A stretch of 64,000 nt of DNA from Vibrio nitrifigilis (GCF_015686695.1 NZ_JADPMR010000001.1:372001-436000), one strand, 5' to 3'. Shown: positions 1-8,086, counted from the first letter of the stretch. Notes: generated by a model not told the origin, from the sequence alone. Made by a program: numbers and translations.

Positions 1-1
1 G

Positions 2-511
2 TTTGAGTATCTATCAGAGACGCTCGAAAATTGGTTCCCCACCTTAGTAGTTGAATACCAAGAGCCATTAAGGGAGCAATATTCAGGCTTGCCATTTTTG
101 GATCTTTCATTAATTGATGCACTTGTAATCGAACTTGCGAGCACTGACAAGGTCGTAACTCCAGCACAAAGGAAACTGATAGTTCGCCTACGACCGGTAA
201 TCACAAGCCTTGTGAAAAACAACGAAAAGCGCGGCAAATATGAAGATTCTTGGATGTTGAATAGTCACACAATGGATAATTCTGAAGAACGAGACTGCTC
301 GAAAAATATAAGTTTTTACACAGGACTTCTTCTAGTTGATGTAACTCAGGTAATCTTCCATCTTAAAAAACTAAGTGCAGAAAAAGAGCGTTTCATCTTT
401 TCGAAAGAATCAACTAGGGCGGATTTGGCTAAAGCATGTTGTTTCTCTAGCGGTATTCCCTATGATGAAACGGTGTGGAAACCTATGCTTCTTAGGTTGG
501 GACTTAAGTAA
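2..511 (+). CDS. 3' part of an unrecognised protein (5' end outside window)
   Basis: The reading frame is open from the second base of the window to a TAA at 509-511, giving at least 169 residues. A TTG at 89 could be read as a start, but the frame runs on upstream without a stop, so the true start probably lies outside the window. The protein is soluble-looking and mixed in charge, with no signal peptide or membrane segment in the visible part. I do not recognise the family. It ends only about ten bases before a sequence resembling the 3' half of a Vibrio attC site, so it could be the last cassette gene of a chromosomal integron; that is inference. Nothing visible indicates its function. Confidence 0.6.
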   Translation, partial: FEYLSETLENWFPTLVVEYQEPLREQYSGLPFLDLSLIDALVIELASTDKVVTPAQRKLIVRLRPVITSLVKNNEKRGKYEDSWMLNSHTMDNSEERDCSKNISFYTGLLLVDVTQVIFHLKKLSAEKERFIFSKESTRADLAKACCFSSGIPYDETVWKPMLLRLGLK

Positions 512-520
512 ACATAATCA

Positions 521-557
521 GCATAACGCGTTGCTCACCCCTTAACAGGGCGTTGGT
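521..557 (+). repeat. Possible remnant of an integron attC (VCR-like) 3' half
   Basis: The stretch AACGCGTTGCTCACCCCTTA followed by ACAGGGCGTTGG resembles the 3' half of Vibrio cassette attC/VCR repeats, which end in GCGTTG, then CAGCCCCTTA, then a GGGCGTTA-like core. The complementary 5' half is not visible between the preceding stop codon and this sequence. If real, it is therefore a half site or a diverged one. The match is from memory of the repeat consensus. Confidence 0.3.
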
Positions 558-585
558 CTTGCGCTAAAACAAAATTGTCCACTTT

Positions 586-616
586 CGTTTCAGTTGGGTC
601 TGGCTGAAACGTTTTT
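586..616 (+). terminator. Rho-independent terminator-like hairpin
   Basis: An 8-bp perfect stem, CGTTTCAG at 586-593 and CTGAAACG at 604-611, with a 10-base loop is followed by TTTTT. It would end transcription of the gene stopping at 511. Confidence 0.55.
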
Positions 617-663
617 GCCCCAAAATCATTCAGCCAACCAGTGTCAAACTTTTAGAACAGGAT

Positions 664-697
664 AAAGCATATTTTTCAAAATGAATAAATATGCTTT
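664..697. terminator. AT-rich inverted repeat between convergent genes
   Basis: Perfect 11-bp arms AAAGCATATTT (664-674) and AAATATGCTTT (687-697) enclose 12 bases. The repeat sits in the 380-base gap between a rightward gene and the leftward yeaR gene and may act as a bidirectional terminator. A weaker CACTCTG/CAGAGCG hairpin lies at about 770-790. I see no gene in this gap. Confidence 0.35.
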
Positions 698-891
698 TAG
701 CCATTTTCCTTATACACATTCGATTAATTAAATGATCAAAATTGCTCTGTTCCTAAAGTAGAAATAAATCACTCTGTTTTTGTCAGAGCGAGACTGATTC
801 CAAGCACAACATTGCGTAATCAACATGTTGTCGTAAGTTTCAAAACACAGATAGGGTTATGTTAGTTGTCAGGCTCAACCGGCAATAATCA

Positions 892-1230
892 CTAAGATTT
901 TGAGTGATACATGGGTTGATGTTTTTGACTCGATTCTGACCAGAAATTGATGTTGAACTGCGCATCATCACTGAGTTCAATTCGATGCCAATATTGTGGT
1001 GGGCTGGTCGCAAATTGTCCTGCGTTAATAACCACGACCGCTTCTGGTTCAGTGGTGTTTTCATCAGCAAAGCCGTAGTAAGTCACCTGACCTTCCATCA
1101 CACATAACTGACCAAATACACCTTTAGCTGTATTGTGATGATTAAGTAGTGCCTGAGGGACATTCTCTTTAGTGAAAAAAGGGGTTGAGCGTTGAATCGT
1201 CCAATTTTTTGGAATACGTAGATGTGACAT
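892..1230 (-). CDS. yeaR: YeaR-like DUF1971 protein, probable nitric oxide stress protein
   Basis: This 112-residue protein belongs to the DUF1971 (TehB/YeaR-like) cupin-like family. It aligns by eye with E. coli YeaR over its length: RSTPF near residue 14, a VMEG/VxYxGFADE stretch in the middle, and AGQFATSPPQYWHRIE near residues 70-85. In E. coli, yeaR-yoaG responds to nitrate and nitric oxide, but the biochemical role is unknown. Here the gene lies 57 bases downstream of norW on the same strand with a clear ribosome binding site (AGAGGA, 7 bases before ATG). It probably forms the last gene of a norV-norW-yeaR operon. That context strengthens a role in nitrosative stress, perhaps sensing or repair; the exact activity cannot be read from the sequence. 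Confidence 0.8.
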   Translation of the reverse strand: MSHLRIPKNWTIQRSTPFFTKENVPQALLNHHNTAKGVFGQLCVMEGQVTYYGFADENTTEPEAVVVINAGQFATSPPQYWHRIELSDDAQFNINFWSESSQKHQPMYHSKS

Positions 1231-1287
1231 AGTTATATCCTCTCTGATTTAAATCGTATTCAGTTTAATACTTATAGCATCTGGGCT

Positions 1288-2430
1288 TTATTTCGTTTGA
1301 GACAACTCACGAAGCAGTGAAAATGCTTGAGTGATTTGTTCGCCAGCTACGATAAAACCCGCCATTTGATTACGTTCATTTTCCGCTTTTGCCACAATGC
1401 CAGACTGAGAAAACTGTACATTCCACAGCACAATATTGTCAAAGTTGCCCGCAAGCTGAATGGGATAACTTGGTGTTTTCACTTTTATCATCGTAGGCGG
1501 AAGTGCTAATTGTGCATCTTGACCTAATAGCTGCTTGCCCAGAACATTGGCGCTTAACACGATCGGCTGAAGATAAGGCATCAGGCGTCCCTGAATTTCA
1601 GCGCAATCGCCCAGTGCGTAAACATTGGCAACTGAAGTCTGTAGATGAGCATCAACAGCGATGCCCTTGTTTACTTCAATTCCCGACTCTATAGCTAACT
1701 GGGTATTTGTACGTAAGCCGGCAGCAGATATCACTACGTCTGATTCAATCACTTGACCACTAGTCAATGTAGCAACGTACGAGTTCTCTGAACAGTTCAA
1801 CTCGGCGACACTATTACCCAGCGCCAGTTGAATGCCTTGCTGTTTAAGCTGATTTTCTAGTGGTAACGCAATGAATTCGGGGATGAGATTAGCTAACAGG
1901 TGCGGGTTTGGTTCAACAACCGTCACTGCTTTACCCGCACTTGCCAGATCCATGGCAATCTCAACACCGATCAAACCACCTCCTACAACTAATACGCGTT
2001 TCGCGCTGCTAAGTTTTACTTGTGCTAATTGATACTCTTGTAATGAATTCAGCGTAATAACTTCATTACTTGCATTACCCGACATAGGGGGTACAAACGC
2101 TTTTGCTCCTGTCGCAAACACTAATTTTGAATACTCATAAGAACGACCATTTGCCATCACTTGCTGCGCCCGTGTATCCACATTTTCGATTAAAGTGTTG
2201 GCAAACAGCTCAATATTCTGCTCTTGGGCGAACTCTTCACCGTATTTCACGACTAAATCAAGAGCTGTTTGTTTTTTACTGAACACATGACTCAAGTCTG
2301 GTTTGTTGTATTCCGCTCCGTCATCGGCAGTAAATACTTGAATCGGGATATGTGCGTCCATTCGACGCACAGTTTTAACTAACTGGTAAGCAGCAAAACC
2401 ACTACCAATAATGACGATTGGTGCTTGCAT
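1288..2430 (-). CDS. norW: NorW, NADH:flavorubredoxin reductase
   Basis: NorW passes electrons from NADH through FAD to the rubredoxin domain of NorV, which reduces nitric oxide to nitrous oxide in the cytoplasm. The 380-residue product has the FAD dinucleotide-binding motif IGSGFAAYQ at residues 8-16, a second NADH-binding motif VVGGGLIGVEIA in the middle, and the FAD-associated ALGDCAE motif near residue 280. The length is close to E. coli NorW (377). An in-frame extension upstream reaches 2568, but it overlaps norV and lacks a good ribosome site. The ATG at 2428-2430 follows AAGGAGA, so I chose it. Its start lies 10 bases after the norV stop, so the two are clearly co-transcribed and probably translationally coupled. 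Confidence 0.93.
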   Translation of the reverse strand: MQAPIVIIGSGFAAYQLVKTVRRMDAHIPIQVFTADDGAEYNKPDLSHVFSKKQTALDLVVKYGEEFAQEQNIELFANTLIENVDTRAQQVMANGRSYEYSKLVFATGAKAFVPPMSGNASNEVITLNSLQEYQLAQVKLSSAKRVLVVGGGLIGVEIAMDLASAGKAVTVVEPNPHLLANLIPEFIALPLENQLKQQGIQLALGNSVAELNCSENSYVATLTSGQVIESDVVISAAGLRTNTQLAIESGIEVNKGIAVDAHLQTSVANVYALGDCAEIQGRLMPYLQPIVLSANVLGKQLLGQDAQLALPPTMIKVKTPSYPIQLAGNFDNIVLWNVQFSQSGIVAKAENERNQMAGFIVAGEQITQAFSLLRELSQTK

Positions 2431-2440
2431 CGCAGTCTCC

Positions 2441-3934
2441 TTAACCCTTGTATTCAACAAATACGTCTTTACCCAAGTGACATTCCGGGCACAGGAAATA
2501 GTCCGGAACGTCACTCCAAACAGTTCCTGGCTCAATGTCTTGATTTGGCTCACCTTTCGCAGGATCATATACCCAGTTACACACAGTACATACCATGCAT
2601 TGGCAATCAGCAGAGTGTGCTTGTGCGCTTTGAGTGCCGGGCTGATCGTTGACTACCGCGTCTGGTACTACTTGTTCAACCGGTTGAAATACTTGAGGCT
2701 GTTCAACGACAGGCGCAACAACCGAATTTAACAGTGTTTTCTTTGCCCATAACTTAGCTATATTCTGACCATGCTCACGGCATTCGCGCATAGCCTTACC
2801 ATCTGGTCGCCATTTGGCTTTCAGACTCACAGCGGTTTCAAATCCTGCATCAGTTAAACGCGCATGAATACGGTCTACTGCACCACCGTTCCAACCGTAG
2901 CTGCCAAAAGCAGCGGCTTTCTTAGCTTTGAAGCGAAGACCGGTGATTTCTTCCAGCATGCCTGCAATTTTTGGCATCATCACATTATTCATAGTCGAAG
3001 AACCAACCAAAATACCTTTTGAGCGGAATACATTGGCCAGTATTTCATTCTTATCATGTTTAGAAACATTAAAGACTTTCACTGCAACACCCGGGTCCAC
3101 ATCATGAATACCCTGTGCAATCGCATCCGCCATCATACGCGTATTATTCGACATAGAATCGTAGAAAATGGTGATACGATCTTCTTGATAGTCACCCGCC
3201 CACTCCAGGTACTGATCAATGATTTGCACCGGGTTATCACGCCAAACAGTGCCGTGAGACGTCGCAATCATATCGACAGGAAGGTTGAAGCTCAGAACCT
3301 CTTTAATTTTCGCAGTCACTAGGCTACTGAATGGTGTCAGGATGTTTGAGTAGTAACGTAAGCATTGTTCCATTAACTCGTTTTGGTCCACTTCATCGTT
3401 AAATAAACGTTCATCGCAGTAATGCTGACCAAATGCGTCATTACTAAATAACACGGCATCACCTGTCAGATAAGTCATCATACTGTCTGGCCAGTGAAGC
3501 ATTGGCGCTTCCACAAAGACCAGTTGCTTGCCGTTACCAATATCAATCTTGTCACCTGTTTTTACCGTGTTGAAATTCCATTCCGGATGATGGTGGTGAC
3601 CAACAATCGAATCGATTGCCGCTTCAGTACAATAGATTGGGGTATTTGGGATTTTCGCCATTAACGCTGACAACGCCCCAGAATGGTCTTCTTCTGCGTG
3701 GTTAATCACAATGAAATCTATCGACTTAAGGTCGATTTCCATTTCTAGGTTTTGAATAAATTGCTGATTGAACCGATGATCCACAGTATCGATCAATACG
3801 GTTTTCTCTTCGCGGATAAGGTAACTATTGTAACTGGTGCCTTTTGTTATTTTGTATTCGGTACCGTGAAAGTCCTGAACTTCCCAATCACGTTGACCAA
3901 CCCAATGAATGTTATTTTTTACATGTATCGTCAT
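2441..3934 (-). CDS. norV: NorV, anaerobic nitric oxide reductase flavorubredoxin
   Basis: This 497-residue flavodiiron protein reduces nitric oxide to N2O under low oxygen. The N-terminal metallo-beta-lactamase-like domain keeps the diiron ligands H79, E81 and D83 in HAEEDH, then HWPD, SNDAFGQH and a later SHG. The flavodoxin domain (about residues 255-400) shows YDSMSNNTRMMADAIAQGI. The C-terminal rubredoxin has two CxxC pairs (CMVCTVC... and CPEC) and ends in LGKDVF as in E. coli NorV. A linker rich in V, P and Q (about residues 405-440) is longer than in E. coli and explains the extra length. The start follows GAGGTAAG. The gene is led by a sigma-54 promoter and divergent from its regulator norR. 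Confidence 0.95.
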   Translation of the reverse strand: MTIHVKNNIHWVGQRDWEVQDFHGTEYKITKGTSYNSYLIREEKTVLIDTVDHRFNQQFIQNLEMEIDLKSIDFIVINHAEEDHSGALSALMAKIPNTPIYCTEAAIDSIVGHHHHPEWNFNTVKTGDKIDIGNGKQLVFVEAPMLHWPDSMMTYLTGDAVLFSNDAFGQHYCDERLFNDEVDQNELMEQCLRYYSNILTPFSSLVTAKIKEVLSFNLPVDMIATSHGTVWRDNPVQIIDQYLEWAGDYQEDRITIFYDSMSNNTRMMADAIAQGIHDVDPGVAVKVFNVSKHDKNEILANVFRSKGILVGSSTMNNVMMPKIAGMLEEITGLRFKAKKAAAFGSYGWNGGAVDRIHARLTDAGFETAVSLKAKWRPDGKAMRECREHGQNIAKLWAKKTLLNSVVAPVVEQPQVFQPVEQVVPDAVVNDQPGTQSAQAHSADCQCMVCTVCNWVYDPAKGEPNQDIEPGTVWSDVPDYFLCPECHLGKDVFVEYKG

Positions 3935-3975
3935 TCTTTCTTACCTCAAATTAAATGTGATGTTTGTCTTCAAAG

Positions 3976-3991
3976 AGCATGAGGCGTGCCA
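3976..3991 (-). promoter_or_regulatory. Sigma-54 promoter of norVW
   Basis: On the minus strand TGGCACGCCTCATGCT (3991 down to 3976) matches the sigma-54 -24/-12 consensus TGGCACG-N4-TTGC with one change and correct GG-to-GC spacing. Transcription would start near 3965, about 30 bases before the norV ATG. NorR is a sigma-54 activator, so this fits. Confidence 0.8.
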
Positions 3992-4045
3992 ACATTATTT
4001 ATTGCTTAAATAACAGTTAGATAGGGCTTTTTTCTACCTATGATT

Positions 4046-4102
4046 ATCATTTTGATACTGCTTTTGTTTTTGTCATTCTGACAAATAAATTATCATTATG
4101 GT
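4046..4102. promoter_or_regulatory. Three NorR-type enhancer sites upstream of norV
   Basis: The known NorR core is GTCA-N3-TGAC. GTCATTCTGAC at 4072-4082 is a perfect match. ATCATTTTGAT (4046-4056) and ATCATTATGGT (4092-4102) are weaker flanking sites. Their centres lie 60, 86 and 106 bases upstream of the norV -24 element. Three sites are also the arrangement in E. coli norR-norVW. The weaker two are called because a matching trio occurs before hmp. Confidence 0.65.
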
Positions 4103-4147
4103 AAATTGGAGTTTTACTTAGATAGTTGTTATGGGGTGCAATGAGTG

Positions 4148-5704
4148 ATGGTTATGGACCAGGTAGGAAAAGAGTGGGTTCAGGTAGCTCTGGATATTAC
4201 TTCCGGTATTTCTCATCAGGACAGATTTGATCGGTTGCTTTCTACGATTAGGAATACATTGAGATGCGACGCTTCTGCTTTGCTGCTCTTTCGCGATCAA
4301 CAGTTTGTACCTTTGGCGATAAACGGATTGAGTGTTGATGTACTTGGGCGTCGCTTTAACATCGAGCAACACCCAAGACTTGAAGCCATAGCACGGGCTG
4401 GTGATATAGTTCGTTTTCCTTCGGATAGCGACTTGCCTGACCCTTATGATGGCCTTATTCCTAATCATGCAGAAGAACTCAAAGTGCACTCCTGTATAGG
4501 TCTGCCGCTTTTATTTGATGATCGCCTACTCGGCGCAGTGACCATCGATGCATTTGATTCGACTCAATTTGATAATTTTGAAGATAATGATCTGCGTATT
4601 ATCAGTGCATTGGCCGCCAGTAGCCTGAATACCGCACTGTTGATGGAGCAATTGGAAAGAACTTCAGGTGTGAATGTTAATCAGACGAGGCCGTCGGGAA
4701 AATTTATTCAGCTTGGAGAAATCATTGGCCAGTCTCCGGCCATGCTGGATTTAAAATCACAAATTGATGCCGTTGCCGATACCGATCTTTCCGTACTTAT
4801 TATGGGAGAAACAGGTGTGGGAAAAGAACTTGTGGCCAACGCACTTCATGCTCAATCCAAACGTTCTGAGAATACACTCGTTTATCTGAATTGTGCTGCG
4901 CTTCCGGAGTCTGTTGCTGAAAGTGAATTATTCGGACATGTCAAAGGGGCCTTTACCGGAGCCATTAGTCATCGTAAAGGTAAGTTTGAGCTGGCAGATA
5001 AGGGAACGCTTTTTCTGGATGAAATTGGTGAACTGTCACTGCCGTTGCAAGCTAAATTGCTGAGGGCTCTCCAGTATGGCGATATACAACGAGTAGGTGA
5101 TGATAAAAATATTAAGGTAAACGTGCGCATTATTGCTGCGACCAACCGAGTAATGCACGAAGAAGTAAAAAAAGGGAACTTCAGAGCCGACCTGTATCAC
5201 CGTTTGAGTGTCTTCCCCATATTTGTTCCGCCATTAAGAGAACGAGATAAAGATATCACTCTGCTCGCTGGTTTTTTTGCCGAGAGATGCGCACATAAGT
5301 TCGGTGTCACAAATGTCAGCCTGAGTGGAGCAACATTGAGTCTTCTCCAGACTTACACCTGGCCTGGTAATGTACGTGAACTGGAACATGCGATAAACAG
5401 GGCTTCTGTAATAGCAAAGTCTGACAGTCAGTCAGAGCAAATATTATTACTGCCACAGTATTTTTACTTATCTGGGGAAGCAACGTCTCCACAGCCAATT
5501 GACTATGAACCAGACACACAGACAGAAAGTGGTATGACCGAATACCGAGAATTGGGACTAAAAGAGGCTGTCGAGCGTTTTCAGACCCAATTTGTACAAA
5601 GAGCCTATCTGGAAAACGATAAAAATCTTAGTGCCGCAGCCAAGCAGTTAAAAGTTAATTCTCCCAACTTACATCGATTGATGAAACGCCTGAACCTGAA
5701 GTAG
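4148..5704 (+). CDS. norR: NorR, nitric oxide-sensing sigma-54 activator
   Basis: NorR binds nitric oxide at a mononuclear iron in its N-terminal GAF domain, which relieves inhibition of its AAA+ domain so that it drives sigma-54 RNA polymerase. The product (518 residues) shows a GAF region (about 20-165), Walker A GETGVGKE near residue 220, the sigma-54-contacting GAFTGA loop near 268, and the arginine-finger stretch FRADLYHRL. A C-terminal Fis-type helix-turn-helix ends LSAAAKQLKVNSPNLHRLMKRL. A GTG at 4145 and ATGs at 4148 and 4154 are all possible. I chose 4148 because GGGGTG at 4133-4138 lies at normal spacing. The gene is divergent from norVW and followed by hmp, both of which carry matching promoter and enhancer architecture. 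Confidence 0.93.
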   Translation: MVMDQVGKEWVQVALDITSGISHQDRFDRLLSTIRNTLRCDASALLLFRDQQFVPLAINGLSVDVLGRRFNIEQHPRLEAIARAGDIVRFPSDSDLPDPYDGLIPNHAEELKVHSCIGLPLLFDDRLLGAVTIDAFDSTQFDNFEDNDLRIISALAASSLNTALLMEQLERTSGVNVNQTRPSGKFIQLGEIIGQSPAMLDLKSQIDAVADTDLSVLIMGETGVGKELVANALHAQSKRSENTLVYLNCAALPESVAESELFGHVKGAFTGAISHRKGKFELADKGTLFLDEIGELSLPLQAKLLRALQYGDIQRVGDDKNIKVNVRIIAATNRVMHEEVKKGNFRADLYHRLSVFPIFVPPLRERDKDITLLAGFFAERCAHKFGVTNVSLSGATLSLLQTYTWPGNVRELEHAINRASVIAKSDSQSEQILLLPQYFYLSGEATSPQPIDYEPDTQTESGMTEYRELGLKEAVERFQTQFVQRAYLENDKNLSAAAKQLKVNSPNLHRLMKRLNLK

Positions 5705-5744
5705 CAACAAGAGAATTGGATTCTCCAAAAGTTGTCAGCCCTTT

Positions 5745-5808
5745 TTTCAAATACTCATTATGACAATATTATTGTCATAATGAGTATTTGAAATATGCTC
5801 TTTTTGAT
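5745..5808. promoter_or_regulatory. 49-bp perfect palindrome plus third site: predicted NorR enhancer of hmp
   Basis: Bases 5745-5768 and 5770-5793 are exact reverse complements around one central base. Each arm holds a NorR-like 11-mer, CTCATTATGAC (5754-5764) and GTCATAATGAG (5774-5784), each one base off GTCA-N3-TGAC. A third, weaker CTCTTTTTGAT lies at 5798-5808. Their centres are 104, 84 and 60 bases upstream of the hmp -24 element, against 106, 86 and 60 at norV. The palindrome could also form an RNA hairpin ending norR transcription. Confidence 0.6.
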
Positions 5809-5862
5809 AATTAGAAATTCTTATTGATGACTAATTAATTATAAATCAATAAGTTAATCCCA

Positions 5863-5878
5863 TGGCATAACTAATGCT
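5863..5878 (+). promoter_or_regulatory. Sigma-54 promoter upstream of hmp
   Basis: TGGCATAACTAATGCT matches TGGCACG-N4-TTGCT in the key GG and GC doublets with exact spacing. It has the same ATGCT -12 variant as the norV promoter. It lies about 160 bases before the hmp start. Confidence 0.7.
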
Positions 5879-6038
5879 ATGTAGTATCCGTCGTCATACA
5901 AGCTACTAGGCGCGGATGAACGGCTCTAATAATCATAGAAATTATCTGTTATCCGAAAAGGGTACAGATAATGAACTGGACTTAGTCAGTCAGAAATTAC
6001 TTTTTGATCGTAATTTCAATTATCAAAAGAGAGATATT

Positions 6039-7226
6039 ATGAACGACCTGCAAAAGGCACTAGTTTCGAATACGGTTCCCGTTTTACGTGAAAGTGGGGT
6101 TGCCTTAACTTCGCATTTTTACCATCGCATGCTCACACATAATCCCGAACTAAAACACATTTTCAATCAAGCAAATCAGGCGCAGGGAGCGCAGCAACAA
6201 GCATTAGCGATGGCTGTACTTGCATACGCTGACAATATTAACAACCCTTCTGTGTTGCTCCCCGTAGTTGAACGTATCGCACATAAACACACGAGTCTTG
6301 GTATCCGTGCTGAACAATATAGTATTGTCGGTAAACACCTGTTAGGTTCGATCAAGGAAGTGTTAGGCGATGCTGCCAGCGATGAACTCATTGATGCATG
6401 GGCTGCCGCATATCAACAATTAGCCGATATTTTTATCAGCGTAGAGTCAGGTCTCTACCAAAACTCCGTAGCGAATAATGCTGGCTGGTCAGGCTGGCGA
6501 CCTTTTAAAATAACGAAAAAAACACAAGAAAGTAGCGAAATTTCTTCCTTCTATCTGGAGCCCAATGATCAAGGTTCCCTTCCTCATTTTAAGCCTGGTC
6601 AATATGTCTCCGTGCGATTATATGTAGAGGATAAGGGCATATATCAACCTCGCCAATACAGTTTATCTCAGGCGCCAGGGAAACAGACGCTACGAATCTC
6701 GATAAAAAGAGAATCCGACACTACTGATAAGCCTCAAGGTGTGATTTCTAACCTGATGCATACACAGGTTGAAGTTGGCGATGTCATTGATGTCTCTGCA
6801 CCATTTGGGGACTTTTTCTTGGCAGAGCAGTTACCTCGTCCCATTGTAATGATCAGTGGCGGAGTGGGGATCACCCCGATGATGTCGATGAGCGAACATC
6901 TTGATCGAATCAACGCCCTATCTCAGGCGCACTTTATACATAGTGCAAAAAATTCACGCGTACACGCATTTAAAGATGTGACGGATGACTTTGCAAGCCG
7001 AGGCATGAAAGTGAATTATTTTTACGATGAAAGTGCTAATTTTCAAAGTGATATACAGCCAGGGCCGTTTAAGTTAGATGACTTATTGCCTGAGGATCCA
7101 ACTCGAATGGATTATTACATCTGTGGCCCTCGAGGGTTTATGAAGCGGTATTTTGAAGAACTGCGCGGACTTGGCGTAAAAGAGGAACACATACATGCTG
7201 AAACATTCGGGACCGGAGGTTTTTAG
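6039..7226 (+). CDS. hmp: Hmp, flavohaemoglobin nitric oxide dioxygenase
   Basis: Hmp oxidises nitric oxide to nitrate using O2 and NAD(P)H, protecting the cytoplasm when oxygen is present, whereas NorV serves without oxygen. The 395-residue product has a globin domain (residues 1-140, with the proximal-histidine stretch AHKHTSLGI), an FAD-binding domain containing PRQYSLS, and an NAD-binding domain with SGGVGITPMMSM and YYICGPRGFM. The length equals that of E. coli Hmp (396). An open frame extends to 5916, but the ATG at 6039 matches the family N-terminus and has a purine-rich ribosome site (AGAGAGA). The gene is preceded by a sigma-54-like promoter and NorR-like sites, so I infer NorR rather than NsrR control. 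Confidence 0.95.
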   Translation: MNDLQKALVSNTVPVLRESGVALTSHFYHRMLTHNPELKHIFNQANQAQGAQQQALAMAVLAYADNINNPSVLLPVVERIAHKHTSLGIRAEQYSIVGKHLLGSIKEVLGDAASDELIDAWAAAYQQLADIFISVESGLYQNSVANNAGWSGWRPFKITKKTQESSEISSFYLEPNDQGSLPHFKPGQYVSVRLYVEDKGIYQPRQYSLSQAPGKQTLRISIKRESDTTDKPQGVISNLMHTQVEVGDVIDVSAPFGDFFLAEQLPRPIVMISGGVGITPMMSMSEHLDRINALSQAHFIHSAKNSRVHAFKDVTDDFASRGMKVNYFYDESANFQSDIQPGPFKLDDLLPEDPTRMDYYICGPRGFMKRYFEELRGLGVKEEHIHAETFGTGGF

Positions 7227-7286
7227 TACATTCGATTTTCCAGCCGAGCCTTGGGACGCCGGGGTAATTCCGTATTGATTATAAAG

Positions 7287-7335
7287 ACCCAAGTGACTTC
7301 AAGACCTGAGTTTCACTCTTTGAATTTGCTTGGGT
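7287..7335. repeat. Short inverted repeat resembling the ends of the window's MITE
   Basis: ACCCAAG (7287-7293) and CTTGGGT (7329-7335) bracket a 35-base spacer. The left side continues TGACTTCAAG, close to the TAACCTCAAG at the start of the 266-bp repeats at 28774 and 49002. It may be an internally deleted relative in the hmp-methyltransferase gap. Confidence 0.3.
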
Positions 7336-7362
7336 ATGTACACACGAATAGAGAGAAAAAAA

Positions 7363-7911
7363 ATGGTAAGTTTTGCTGAGCCTGAGAAATTAGCCTTTAT
7401 ATTTGACGGTGAGAACCGACAGCAATGGCAAAATACGGACCATATTCTGGCAACACTGGATATTAAGCAGAATGAGGTGATCGCAGATGTTGGCGCTGGA
7501 ACGGGTTACTTTTGCCAGCAATTTGTGTCGAGAACCGACGTTGGTCATATATACGCTATCGATCTCGAAGCTAATATGGTTGCTTATTTAGAAAGTAGAT
7601 TTACCGAAGAGCCTCGAATTAGCTGTCGATCATGCACCGCCGATAATCCTAATATTCCAGAAGGTGTGGACACCGTGTTTCTCGCTAATAGCTATCGATT
7701 TATCAGAGATAGAGCGACATTCCTTGCTAAATTGAAAGAACAAATTACACCAGAGGCCCGCGTAGTGATCGTGGATTTTAAAGGCTCAAATGCGCGTGTG
7801 ACCCCCGAAATGGCGATACAAGAAGTGAAAGATGCTGGGTTTGAAATTGTTAACTTTGATCGAGATGGTTGTCCCGATCATTATATCTTAAGTTCTTGCC
7901 TGAAGCCCTGA
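7363..7911 (+). CDS. Class I SAM-dependent methyltransferase
   Basis: This 182-residue protein has a Rossmann-type methyltransferase fold. Motif I is DVGAGTGYF at residues 42-50, the acidic end of strand 2 is YAIDLEANM, and VVIVDFKGS comes later. The C-terminal FDRDGCPDHYILS resembles the end of small methyltransferases that follow nitric oxide genes in some bacteria, but the substrate cannot be told. An upstream TTG/ATG extension exists from 7330. The ATG at 7363 follows AGAGAGA and matches the domain start. The gene lies 136 bases after hmp on the same strand and might share its transcript. It could be a metabolite or quinone methyltransferase; I would not name it. Confidence 0.75.
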   Translation: MVSFAEPEKLAFIFDGENRQQWQNTDHILATLDIKQNEVIADVGAGTGYFCQQFVSRTDVGHIYAIDLEANMVAYLESRFTEEPRISCRSCTADNPNIPEGVDTVFLANSYRFIRDRATFLAKLKEQITPEARVVIVDFKGSNARVTPEMAIQEVKDAGFEIVNFDRDGCPDHYILSSCLKP

Positions 7912-8050
7912 ACTAGCTATCTAATTAAGTATGATGATCGAAGTAGGGATAGGAACACTTTCTCATTTTAATTAATGAATACAAGGAAAAATGAACCAAT
8001 AAAAATGCTAGGATATTGATTTTTTACTCATAATGGGGAGGCGCAATTTT

Positions 8051-8086
8051 GTTAGATAATTTTTAAAGACAAAATTTTCTAACTTA
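8051..8086. repeat. GTTAGAT/TCTAAC inverted motif at left edge of the accessory block
   Basis: GTTAGATAAT (8051-8060) faces TTCTAACTTA (8077-8086). The same GTTAGAT/TCTAAC motif recurs four times at the right edge (15334-15418). In the 276-base gap 7912-8187 I see no gene; the rest is AT-rich. Confidence 0.35.

Noticed and set aside
840..1070. 76-codon minus-strand frame overlapping yeaR
   Set aside because: It lies in another frame of the clear yeaR gene, has no ribosome site and no recognisable protein features.
4118..4489. 123-codon frame antisense to norR
   Set aside because: It is fully inside the N-terminal coding part of norR on the opposite strand, with no domain features.
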